From Calycina herbarum (lineage: Eukaryota > Ascomycota > Leotiomycetes > Helotiales > Pezizellaceae), in contig LLEY01000091.1 of NCBI GenBank assembly GCA_001414485.1, positions 62,001-126,000 of the forward strand: a stretch of DNA of 64,000 nucleotides, written 5' to 3'. The notes beneath the pieces are model-generated. The model was not told the origin of the DNA. It worked only from the letters and a program-made list of their open reading frames with translations, and searched no databases. The stretch's first letter is position 1; every line of letters starts with the position of its first letter. Position numbers and translations under genes: made by a program. Below, piece after piece: positions 23,325 through 33,300 of the stretch.

Positions 23325-23775
23325 GTATTAATAGGTAACCTACGAATAGCCGCGGAAATGAAGAATCCAACTATTTGTAGGTAACCTACCGATAGAAACA
23401 AAACCCGGGAGATGTGGGAAACTAAGCTATCAAAATATAACCCATGAATAGCACCAGAGAAGAAAAATTGGAAAACACAGCAATTTCCAGGTAACCTGCA
23501 AATTAATATCTCGGGTTATTGGTAGGTGACCTACGAATAGCAATGGAAGAAAAAACGATAAACAAAACGAGCAATTTGTAAATAACCCACCATAATCTCT
23601 TGGTGATATGGTTGCTAGAGGAAAAAACGCTCTATTCGTAGGTAACCTACAAATAGCTGCAGTTTCGAAACTTCGTAACCACGCAAAATATTTCAGCTTA
23701 CCCGGCAATTGTATGATATTTTCGTCTGGCTACTGGATACTTTATTTGAGTGACAGTCTCATTACCTAAGAATAG
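23325..23775. repeat. Decayed tandem array of palindromic units (about 55-base period)
   Basis: Eight recognisable 25-base palindromes with centres at 23337, 23383, 23439, 23493, 23528, 23584, 23644 and 23763, plus a weak ninth near 23703. The consensus left half is CTATTNGTAGGT, then one base, then the right half ACCTACNAATAG, which is its reverse complement. The cleanest copies are 23371-23395 and 23632-23656. Centre spacing is 35-60 bases, mostly near 55. The DNA between copies is also weakly similar (GC..GGAAGAAAAA..), so this is a diverged tandem repeat with a dyad in each unit rather than isolated sites. It lies about 650 bases past the SDHB stop. Confidence 0.75.
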
Positions 23776-24427
23776 AGTGGAATAACCTGGCAAAAACAAC
23801 ACAAGAAGTGCGAATTTCTTTACACCGAGGGATTGGAAGAGCTGAGTCCTAGGCGCGGAAATCTAGAGAACGAAAACAAGAAAAGAAGAACTTTGAAATA
23901 CGACGAAAAAATCACAATGACCAAAGACTCGTGATAGAGAATGCAGAGTGAGTAGATACGGATATTCTTGGTTGAGCAAATACTCCGAGGAGAGGTGAAA
24001 CGGAAGTCGCGCTTTCCTTTCCGGTTTATCTGTTGTCATGTGGTATGGCATCGAAGAGGGAAGGAGCGACTTCCCTCCCGATTCGTGGAAGGTTAGGGAA
24101 GGAACGACCTCGATGAGACGGAGGGCGTACCAAGGTACGAGTTGGTAAATCCTGAAGCTATGTCCTAAGCCTAGCCTCTGTCCGGACCGCGTGACAATAC
24201 CCTAAGGGTGGCAAAGCGACAAAAATGATATCATGAAATGAGAATCGTTTTCCAATGAGAAAAGGATAATTTTGAAAAGTGGCAATCGGATTTCAGTAAT
24301 GCTAACAAAAATCAAATTACACGGCCGCAATCCGACTCAGCAATGCAGAAAACACCCCCTCAGCCCATGCGTACAACCTCCCCAATTCAAGTCGCCCGTC
24401 TTCCCCTCATATACAATACTCCCCCAT

Positions 24428-25362
24428 TTAATGTAAAGCCAACTCCTTCTTGATCTCCGCAACAGCCAAACCAGGATTTAATCCCTTAGGACATGTTCTC
24501 GAGCAGTTCAGGATAGTGTGGCATCGATAAACACTCATGCTGTTGTCCAAAGCAGCCTTTCGCTCCTCCTTCTTCTCATCTCGAGAATCGGCAATCCATC
24601 TATAGCTCTGGAGGAGAACAGCTGGTCCTAGGTATTCCTCCGAATTCCACCAATATGAAGGGCAAGATGTTGAACAACAAGCACAGAGAATACATTCGTA
24701 GAGACCGTCCAACTTCTTTCGCTCCTCCTTTGATTGGCGGTATTCCTTTCCGTCGGGTGCGGGGGTGGTCTTTTGGAGATAGGGTTTAATTGACTTGTAT
24801 TGCTTGTAGAATTGGGTCAAATCTGGGACGATGTCCTTGACGACGTAGGTGTGGGGAAGAGGGTAGATCTTGGATTCTTTCTTCGTGTCGACAGGAATAC
24901 GGCCTATGACATTAATTAGAGTTTATCCTAAATATTGGTGCCATTGCCACCCCATTTTTCCAGAGGATACTCACACAAACAAGCCAAAGTATTAACCCCA
25001 TCAATATTCATAGCGCAACTCCCACAAATGCCCTCTCTGCAACTCCTTCGGAAGGTCAGGGTTGGATCCACCTCATTCTTGATTCGAATCAGGGCATCCA
25101 ACATCATAGGACCGGTCTTGTTCAAATCCAGGGTATAGCTTTGCATGCGAGGCTTGGTCGCTGGCTCATCTGGATTCCATCGGTAGATTTGGAACGTCTT
25201 GATTTTCGCATCTGCTGCTGGGTCGTTGATGGTACCGGTTTGATTTTTGGGTTGTGCTCCAGTAACTGTGTCTGCCACAGTGGCAAGTCCTCGCAATTGC
25301 TGTGCTCGGAAAACTGGTCTGGTGGCCGTAAAAAGGCGCGATGTTGTGCGGAGAGCTGCCAT
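24428..25362 (-). CDS. SDHB: Succinate dehydrogenase iron-sulfur subunit (complex II)
   Basis: Carries electrons from succinate through three Fe-S clusters to ubiquinone in the inner mitochondrial membrane. Minus-strand exons are 25362-24975 and 24903-24428; the 71-base intron starts GTGAGT and splits a Cys codon. The product is 287 residues. The first 30 residues ([20 protein letters not shown]...) are a presequence. The [2Fe-2S] site is CREGICGSC (C108, C113, C116) with C128. The [4Fe-4S]/[3Fe-4S] cysteines are in [12 protein letters not shown] and in [15 protein letters not shown]211, N216 and H258 correspond to the Botrytis positions P225, N230 and H272 where substitutions give resistance to SDHI fungicides; all three are wild type here. 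Confidence 0.97.
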
Positions 25363-26046
25363 GGTGGAGTGGAGAGTATGGATGTGAGGAAATCAATTGT
25401 AGGATCCGATGATGTTGTGAAGGAGTTGAGGCAGAGGCAGAGAGGCAATTGCGGGTTTCACTCAATGCGAGATCTGTGTAGTTGTCGCCCTAAAACACGG
25501 ATCTTAGTTCGATGGGCGGCCACTTGACTTTGACCTCGGGAGTGAAAGAGTTGCTGGCTTACCTCACCACTTTCAACCAATCACGAGCAGGCCATTCAAA
25601 TCCTCAAGCATTTGCTTGAACGGAAAGGCGGAGTAATTCGGAGGGCGCAACCGCCCAATGGGGTAGTATGCACGTGAACAAATTCTTGGCTGATCTTCGG
25701 CCAAGCGATCTTGATCGAGTCGTATCGTTTCATGGTTGAGAATCATTTGTCTTGGAATGATCTCAGGTTAGGAAGAATTGACAGATTTCAGTATATATGT
25801 TATCTTAATCTAGCTTCTAAATATTAGTTTCTGGTAGAGGAAGGTTTGCCGAGATTCGGCCGGGGTAACATAAAGATTTGCGGGATCGTGTTTATCTTGT
25901 TGATCACTTTCTTACAGAACTCGCGAGAACCGATTTCCCTGCCCTCTTTTGTTATAACATAAAAACAAGATAACCCATTTTGAAAGACTCCGTCACAATC
26001 CACCCCAGAACTCCAGTTCAAACCTACACATTTCACCCTCAACAGC
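25363..26046. other. Intergenic region between SDHB and the Zn2Cys6 gene
   Basis: 684 bases containing the SDHB promoter (left) and the 3' UTR of the transcription factor gene (right); both are minus strand. Frames here (for example 25824-26093 minus) have no domain. Nothing further is recognised. Confidence 0.55.
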
Positions 26047-28575
26047 CTACATACCCATGCCTCCCAATCCACCACCCCCAACGACATCAACATTAAACCA
26101 ATTCAACCAATCAAGTCCCAGTCCCGTCCTATCCATCCCCATTCCCAACCCCTCCAACGATCCATCCTGTAACCCCGCCCATTCAAGATCAAATTCCTCG
26201 CCTGCGTTATTGATAGCCTCGTTAATCTGGTTATCAGACATAGCAGAAAATTGAAGAAGTTCCGGTATCGAAGCTTGTTGCTGCTGTTGGGGTGTATACA
26301 TCATAAGCTGCGTGGGTGTACGTGGAGGATTGTTGCTATGCTGTGGATGAGGATGTAAGATTCCAGCCGGCGCTTGCTGAAATTCCGTAGAATGAGAAGG
26401 CCGCGGAGTGGGGGTAGAGAGTAAAGAACCGACGACTACTCTAAGATGTCTTCCATATAAAGCACTCGTTCCCTTTCGATGAGGGGTAATATTCCCTATC
26501 CTCTCCAAAACTCCAGCACTTTCTTCAATCAAAACTCGTACACTAGGTGCTAAACTTCCTTTTCCAATGGTGCTGAGATAGACAGCGAAACAGGCCGCGA
26601 AGGAAATCATGATACAGGTGTTGTTGGGCATGGATTGGAGTTTGGATTCTCCTTGTACAGCTGCACGCATGACGTTCAGGGAAGAGGAAAGTCCTGCGGC
26701 GCGGAAGAATCGTTTTACGGCGAGAGGAGCGGTAGAGTGATTGATTACTGAGCTGTAGATTGAGAGACGCCCGTGGGTTACTAGGATTTCGACATATGGT
26801 GGGATGGATGGGGAGTTTGTTGTCGTTGTGGGGGTTGTTGTAAAGGCCCATGTTGCGTACCATTGGTTGAAGAAACCATCTATCATTTGTTGGAGGCTGA
26901 AACTTTGTTAGTGAGTTCGAGAATATGAGGCTTGTTGAACTTACGATTGAACGATTATGCTTCCGCTGATGTTTTGGGTACGCTCACTGCCGCAGCTATC
27001 TTTTACAGAAGTAATGAGGTTTACCAAATCCCGTCGGAGAACTGTTGATGATATAATGGATCCGTCCCAGACATCAGCGATGGAACTTCGATGCCAATCA
27101 TCGCATGTTTCGATGAGAGGTGTAACTGGTACAATGAAACTTCGACCTCTGGCTAAGCAGACGCTGTTTATCGTTAGCTTGGTTCACAAATCAACTTTAA
27201 GCAACATACCCTCTATCAAGTACAAACAAAGCAAGCCAAATTCTCTCTCTCCTCCTTAATAATCTCCTCCCATAATCCGAAGAAGGATCAACATCCGCAA
27301 ACCCATCCATATCCAACGCCATCCTCGCAGTAATACACTCCGATTGAGCTCTTCCTTTTGAAACACCACCTTGGATATCACTTGGAGAAGGAACAATGAG
27401 TTTGTCCAACGAGCTGTCTAAAGCAATGGTAAGAGCCATCGCCATATAGGAGCATGTCTCATTATCAGACCAATGTTTTCCCGGAGCCATCCAGGGTATG
27501 TTGATCATGAATGCCAAGACAATTTCCGGTGACCGGTTCCCGTTGGCAAAAATGAGACGAGCTAGGGATTTGCTGTGGGCGGAGAGACGTTTTGATAGGG
27601 CTCCTGCTGAGGGTATGAAGAGAGCCGATGCTGCGAGGATCGATGTAAACAAGAATGCCGATTGCTTTTGTACAAAGTGAGGGGTGTGGAGAATTGGATC
27701 GAGTCCCCATCGGGTGTGTGAGAGATGTTTGTGAAAACTATAGCAAATTAGATAATTCAATAAAAGATTAAGGAAATATATACTAATTGAAGAGATCCCT
27801 CGTCTCTTCTTGTGTGACAAGACCCATTTCGATTGGATCTATTTCTTCTCCGTTATCCAAACTTGGTCGGAAAGGTCCAAAGAAATCTCGAAGATCTTTG
27901 GCTTCTACAATTCCTGGTCTTGAAATCACGGGAAGAGATGATGATATTCTAGGAATATCATTTGAGGTATTCGTAGGTACCGATAAATCTGATGCTCTAG
28001 CAAGTAGTTGAAGAGGATTCTCGGCATCATGAACAGAAAAGTCATCGGCATTCGAATCAGAAGCATTGGGCCCGGGAATAGACTGTACAATCGAATTAAT
28101 ACGAGGAAGTTGTTGAGATGACGAAGAGCTTTCTCCTTGGAAGTTATGCTCAATTTCTTGGGGCGATTTTTGAGGTAGGAATTGCTGAGCATCATTTAGA
28201 AGCCCTTCTAGTTGATGAAGTTGGCCGTCATCTGACTGATTCCCGCTTTTTTGCCGCTTGATAGCCTGTTCAATGCGATAAACAGCTTTCTCCAATCCAT
28301 CGCGTTTACTATGTTTTGTCAATAATTGCCCCCTCAAATATAGACCTGAAGACTTACTTCTTAATGCCCTTTTTCCGACCAACGCGATACTCCGGGACAA
28401 TACACTCCGCTTCAGTTTGCGAGCATTTCTTGCATCGGGGTTCTCCAGCATCTCGAAGACATCTAGTCTTACTCTTTCTACAGTTCAAACATGCTGCCTG
28501 CTTGCTTGAACTTTGTCCATCTCCCTTTTCAGCCGTGTTCGAGCTCGATGGGGACCGATATGCTTTGGAATCCAT
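26047..28575 (-). CDS. Zn2Cys6 fungal transcription factor
   Basis: Minus-strand exons are 28575-28358, 28308-27784, 27737-27210, 27163-26945 and 26896-26047, all GT-AG and in phase, giving 779 residues. The binuclear zinc cluster at residues 29-58 has the spacing C-x2-C-x6-C-x8-C-x2-C-x6-C (CLNCRKSKTRC...CKKC), followed by a basic linker (GRKKGIKNKRDGLEKA) and a predicted coiled segment. The middle region contains features of the fungal-specific regulatory domain, such as HLSHTRWGLDPILHTPHF and ERIWLALFVLDRGVCLARGR. The C-terminus is Pro/Gln-rich and ends in an acidic/Gly/Met-rich tail that could activate transcription. The target genes cannot be told. Its start is 502 bases from the divergent amidohydrolase gene, so regulation of that neighbour is possible but unsupported. 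Confidence 0.9.
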
Positions 28576-29077
28576 ATAGTTAAAAATTCGGGGTATAAGG
28601 ACGGGGAAGGCGTCCGCATTGCCACGAAAGGAACATTGAGCTCCGAAAGCGATATTTTTACTCCCAGCTAGGTGCGAACATTACTTGGAAGAAAGGAATG
28701 AATTTAAAAATACACGTCGATGGATGTTGTCGCTTGAACGTTGCTGAAAAGAGTTGACCTGGAAGCTTTTTCGGGTCGGGAACTTATTTACTTACACGTG
28801 ACTGATTTGCTCCCGGGCCGGTTCGCTAGAGTAGCCAATTGTGCTTCCCTTTATTTTCGCGTCATTTTATAAGTATTTAATTCAACCTTCAAATTGATTG
28901 CACTCGCATACACAGTTAGAAAAGGACTTGCAATAGCAATTTTAACCCCTTATCCATCCATTCCTTATCGCAAACCTCGAACCTCGGCTAAAGATAGGGG
29001 GACACCGGTGAAAAAAGATACCCCCATTCCAGAGAAAATCTTTCATCACCCTCAGCAATCTTAACATAAACCACAAC
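28576..29077. promoter_or_regulatory. Divergent promoter region (Zn2Cys6 factor / amidohydrolase)
   Basis: 502 bases between two divergent start codons. It should contain both promoters. A run at 28850-28900 is AT-rich. No individual site is identified. Confidence 0.45.
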
Positions 29078-30796
29078 ATGCCTTCCCAACACCGCCTCAT
29101 AACACCTTGGCTTCCTGCCCCTCAGCGAACATATATCTTCCTTAATGCCAACATAATAAGTCCAGTCTCCGGAACCACGATCCCCAACCAAACAGTGAAA
29201 ATTTCCAAAGGCGTAATCGAATCAATTACGACAACAGAAAATGAATACACACTAGTCTCGCATCCCCACGAAACAACCATCGACCTGAAAGGAAAATTTC
29301 TCTGTCCAGGCTTAATAGATAACCATGTCCATATTTCTGCTGTACCCGGAGAAAAGAATTTAGAGGATTTGTGTCGACTATCTCACGATGTTGGGTTGTT
29401 GCGACAGCCGTATATGTGTCGGCAAATGCTCGCGAGGGGGTTTACGAGTGTAAGGGATTGCGGTGGTGCTACTTTGGCGTTGAAGCAAGCTATTGCTGAT
29501 GATTTGGTGGAGGGACCGAGACTTTTTATTGCTGGTAAGGCTTTATCGCAGACGGGGGGTCACGGTGATACGAGGGGATCTTATAGTAATTCGTCTTACG
29601 GGTATGTCTCTATTCCATTTCATTTCTCTTTGCCATCTCTTTTCGTGGGGTTATGAAATTCTCCACTCAATGTCGCATTTTACCCCTCTCAGTCCTATCT
29701 CGTATTCAGAGTCAATTAGTTTGACTATTACTACTGCTCGTAGCTTTTCGTGGCAGTTAGCGGATACGTTGTACTAAATTATCTTGAAGAATTACTGGTT
29801 ATTCTACACTGTTTCGTACAATATGCTCTAGAATATTCAGTATTTAGACTCTTGTCATTCTCCTCAATAGTTTGTACAATGAGAAACTAACAATCCCTTA
29901 CTGCTACGTATATCTGCACCCCTTGGTGTGATTATGTGGCTTGATTTGAGACATGTTTCCGCTGACTCGTCCTTTCGATATTTAGTTGTGGCATGATAGA
30001 ATTATGTCGACTCTGCGATGGTGTTTCAGATTGCACCAAAGCAGCCCGAGAAGAACTCCATGGCGGTGCCGATTTCATCAAGATAATGTCAGGGGGTGGA
30101 GTAGCTAGTCCTACCGACAAGTTAGATTCAGTTCAATTCCTCTCCTCTGAGATCCAAGCAATATCGGAAGTCGCAAGAAACGCCGGAACGTATGTAACAG
30201 CTCATGCCTACACCCCACGTTCAATCATACACGCAATATCAAATGGTGTCACCGGAATCGAGCATGGTAATCTTATCGACATTGAAACTGCACGATATAT
30301 GGCCAAGCACAATATTTTTCTCACCCCAACACTCGTAACCTACGACGCAATGACAAATCCAGAATTCAAAGGCTACATTCCCTCCGAGTCTATGGACAAA
30401 AATCAAGGAGTCCTAGAATCCGGTCTCAAAGCGCTACGTATTGCCAGCGATGCAGATGTAACAATATGTTTCGGTACAGATCTTCTCGGCCCTATGACCG
30501 TCCTTCAAACTCAAGAATTCTCAATTCGTTCTGAAGTGCTCAGTCCGGTAGAAATTTTGAGAAGTGCAACGATAAACACTGCAAAGAGACTGGGAATGGA
30601 GAATTTCTTAGGTGATATTCAAGAGGGTTTTGCGGCTGATTTGTTGATTTTGAACGAGAATCCTCTTGAGGATATTACGGTTTTGGATATGCCGGAGAGA
30701 CATCTTTTGGCTGTTATTAAGGACGGGAGAGTGTTTCATAGTCGTTGGAGTAAGTTACCTAAGGATACGGAAAGGGCGACTAGGCTTCTAGAGTAG
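29078..30796 (+). CDS. Metal-dependent amidohydrolase (imidazolonepropionase-like)
   Basis: Zinc hydrolase with the TIM-barrel amidohydrolase fold. Exons are 29078-29601 and 29986-30796; the intron of 384 bases starts GTATGT and joins as SSYG-CGMIELC, giving 444 residues. Metal ligands can be placed: HVH in GLIDNHVHIS after strand 1, the likely carboxylated Lys in GGADFIKIMSGGG, His in VTAHAYTP, His in GIEHGNLID, and Asp in CFGTDLLGP. The N- and C-terminal beta-sandwich parts (IFLNANIISPVSG, ADLLILNENPLEDI) are present. It belongs to the broad group that includes prolidase-like and ochratoxinase-like enzymes; the substrate is unknown. No signal peptide is seen, so it is likely cytosolic. The gene is divergent from the Zn2Cys6 factor. 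Confidence 0.9.
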
Positions 30797-31114
30797 TTTT
30801 CTTTCTTTCTTCACTCACAAAAGAGGCTTATTGAGAACATATGGTGAGTAATTGGGTAATTGAGTAATTGGGTAATGGAAACAAAAAATAGATTATGGGA
30901 AATGGTTCAAAGGTCTTTGGGTTATAGAATTCACCAACCAATACAGTGGGTTTTCAAAACCATCGAAGTGAAGTATGAATTGATCTGAATATAGTTGTAG
31001 GCTTGGCTGACTGACTACTTGCCCCAATTCACTTCCAGGTTGCCAGTACTTTTGAATTTAGGCCATGAGATTCTATGAGTCATTCTCTACTGCTTTCAAG
31101 TATTAATAAACGCC
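30797..31114. other. Short intergenic region with a TAATTGGG repeat
   Basis: 318 bases between the amidohydrolase stop and the 2EXR start, same strand. At 30843-30877 a short A/T/G repeat (GTAATTGGGTAATTGA-type) occurs about four times. Otherwise nothing is seen. Confidence 0.55.
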
Positions 31115-32236
31115 ATGGCTGCTAACCTTTGCACCCGCCTAACACAAAACACATCTTATCTTCAGACCTTCACGATAGGCAAAAGTCAACCAGATTGCGA
31201 GTCCATAGTGTCAAAGATGGTCAATGTCACTTTGAACACCTCGTCTATTATGGATATCCGCCAATTTAATCAAGAAGCCACCCCTGAGCTAGCTCTTCTA
31301 TCGCCGCACGAGAGTCCCAAGTCAGCAGAACCAAATCCGCCATGCATGCCCACGATGGACAACAACCTTCAAGCCAGCTTTGCAATCGGCAAGAAAAGTA
31401 CACCACTTGCGACATTTACTTGTTTTCCGGCATTGCCAACAGAACTTAGACTAGCCATCTGGGCTCTCAGTTGTCAAATTCCCAGAAACGTCGACGTTTG
31501 GGTCAGATCAGCTCGAAACATCACATTCCCCCACGACGACGCCGTGAAAAAGGCTAGGGCGGAACGATCATTAAAAATCCCGACGCCTTATGGAAGGAAA
31601 CTTGTGTATAAAAGTCATGCCGGAACAATTCCTCCAATTTTACACACCTCGAGCGAATCTCGCTTAGTTGCGCTGGAGCACTATTCGCCTCTGGGCTCTA
31701 GTCACAAGGAGGACATCTCATTGGATTCACATGACAGTGATTACGGAGAGTACATAATCCCGCCTGAGTTATACTTCAACAGCGCAACTGATGTACTTGT
31801 CGTACCCACGTACAAAAGACCAGGTCCCCCAATGGTTATGAAGCATGTGTTGCATAATCAAGGACACACGATACGAAAGGTGGCAATTGAACCAGGGGAG
31901 TTCTTCTCGGAGGTCTTCTTCGGTGGAAGTTTGACGCCGTTTAATATTGAGGAGGTCTTCATCTACTGGACGCCTGAATCTCACAAATCTTTAATGCAAG
32001 GCTTTGATGACGATAGCCCGGTTGACTTTGAGCTTCTCCCCATCGATGATCCCGCCATCGATCTCAAATACCGGGATGATGCGAGGCGATTTTTGGAAAG
32101 TTTCGAGCGTTTGTTTGTTTCTTTTTTCAACCAGACAAACTCTATGTCTCAACGGAGTGGTCGCCCGTATCCCAAACAACCAATTTTTAAACAAATGGTA
32201 CTTCTGGTAAAACCACGGGGGGAGCTAGCAGTGTAA
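31115..32236 (+). CDS. 2EXR-type protein of unknown function
   Basis: Intronless 373-residue protein. From about residue 103 it shows the N-terminal signature of the fungal 2EXR family (FPALPTELRLAIWALSC, resembling an F-box-like helix) followed by a region with ILHTSSESRLVALEHY, also typical of that family. The first 100 residues are hydrophilic and poorly conserved; later Met codons (about 31217 and 31250) are possible alternative starts. The family is large and expanded in Leotiomycetes and other Pezizomycotina, with no established biochemical role. No signal peptide or membrane segment is evident. It sits 1.06 kb upstream of the NLR-like gene on the same strand, without evidence of a functional link. 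Confidence 0.8.
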   Translation: MAANLCTRLTQNTSYLQTFTIGKSQPDCESIVSKMVNVTLNTSSIMDIRQFNQEATPELALLSPHESPKSAEPNPPCMPTMDNNLQASFAIGKKSTPLATFTCFPALPTELRLAIWALSCQIPRNVDVWVRSARNITFPHDDAVKKARAERSLKIPTPYGRKLVYKSHAGTIPPILHTSSESRLVALEHYSPLGSSHKEDISLDSHDSDYGEYIIPPELYFNSATDVLVVPTYKRPGPPMVMKHVLHNQGHTIRKVAIEPGEFFSEVFFGGSLTPFNIEEVFIYWTPESHKSLMQGFDDDSPVDFELLPIDDPAIDLKYRDDARRFLESFERLFVSFFNQTNSMSQRSGRPYPKQPIFKQMVLLVKPRGELAV

Positions 32237-33300
32237 GATTGTCAATGAACTCGGCTAAGGGACGGGAAAAGAGTTTCTGTATTTACCTGGCTAATTCCAT
32301 GAGCTAGGTAATACTTGGCTTGCCAAAATATTAACTATTGTAGCTTAGAGCTTTGGTGAATTGACTATATTATCTATAACTTCAATTCGATGTTTATTAC
32401 ACGAACCAAGTGTTCTATAAATACAGTGAAGGCGAGATTCTTCTAGCTTGAAATGATAGTTGAATGAAGATACTACTTTTTTTTAAATATAATTAGGCTT
32501 CCCAGGATTTATACGCTCATCGAATATCAACTTGTTCCCGAATAACAAAAGAAAATGCCCCAATATTTCACAGGAATGAATCGCTGTTCTCAGACTTACA
32601 GAATTTCTCCATAATATGATTGATTCATGTTCAATCGACAACGAGACCTGTGATTCTGTGAAACCACACCTGCAATCTCCGGCGGTTAATAGTTCCCTCT
32701 GATTTGCCGATGACCATTAATAATAGGTGCATGAAATTCTGCAGCCACAAAATTATTTTCGGTGAGGCCCATTGAGGCTTCTGCCCCAAGGCATTTAACC
32801 AGGCTTCCCCACCACCTGTCAAGCTGAAAACAGTGCTAATAGTTTTAATTACTTAGGAAGTATATGAGCGAGTAAAATACCTGTGGAGCCTGGTTGTATG
32901 TAATTAGGTTGTTTAAAATAGAAGCATTTAATTTTAGGTGATGGTTCTCTAGCCTGTGGTTGTTACTAGGTAGGGTATTGTTACACGCTGGGATTCGGCA
33001 GAAAAACAAATATGCGCATGCGGGAGGCGGTGGCAGACTGGAAGCTGAAAAGAATGAGGCTCATCAGTTTAAGACATAATTGCAACACATCACTGCCTTC
33101 GAGAGCCTCGCTCCAAACTTCATCGAATAAATTTCAAGAAATTGCCGTGTCATATCAAAAGCATCTACCCGATACTCTCCTGTCCCAAATATTACAGATA
33201 CTCGGCACGTTACTGGCACCACAAGACCTCGACGCGGGTTTACACCTTTACTCCGCGGTCTATCATCTCCTATATCTTTCCCCCTACCTAACAGCTGAAA
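32237..33300. other. Intergenic region upstream of the NLR-like gene
   Basis: AT-rich on the left (32237-32960), more balanced near the NLR start. The frame 33012-33329 overlaps the start of the NLR gene in another frame and is not supported. No repeat or RNA gene is seen. Confidence 0.55.

Larger units (their letters stand above)
17143..24427. other. 7.3 kb gene-free interval upstream of velB
   Basis: Between the velB start (minus) and the SDHB stop (minus). Open frames reach 275 codons (18585-19412 plus) with comparable overlapping frames on other strands (18904-19434, 19037-19405), a pattern of GC-rich non-coding DNA rather than genes; none shows a domain. Simple-sequence stretches include GCGACT repeats near 18088-18111, pyrimidine-rich DNA around 18230-18290, an 11-C run at 19498-19508 and GAGACC repeats at 22489-22507. 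From about 22.5 kb the DNA becomes AT-richer. It may serve as an extended velB 5' regulatory or leader region, or carry a non-coding transcript; that is inference. Confidence 0.5.

Noticed and set aside
23325..23775. CRISPR-like array (short repeats with spacers)
   Set aside because: The genome is fungal, the repeats are strongly degenerate, the spacers resemble each other, and there are no cas genes. It is better described as a decayed tandem repeat with internal dyads.
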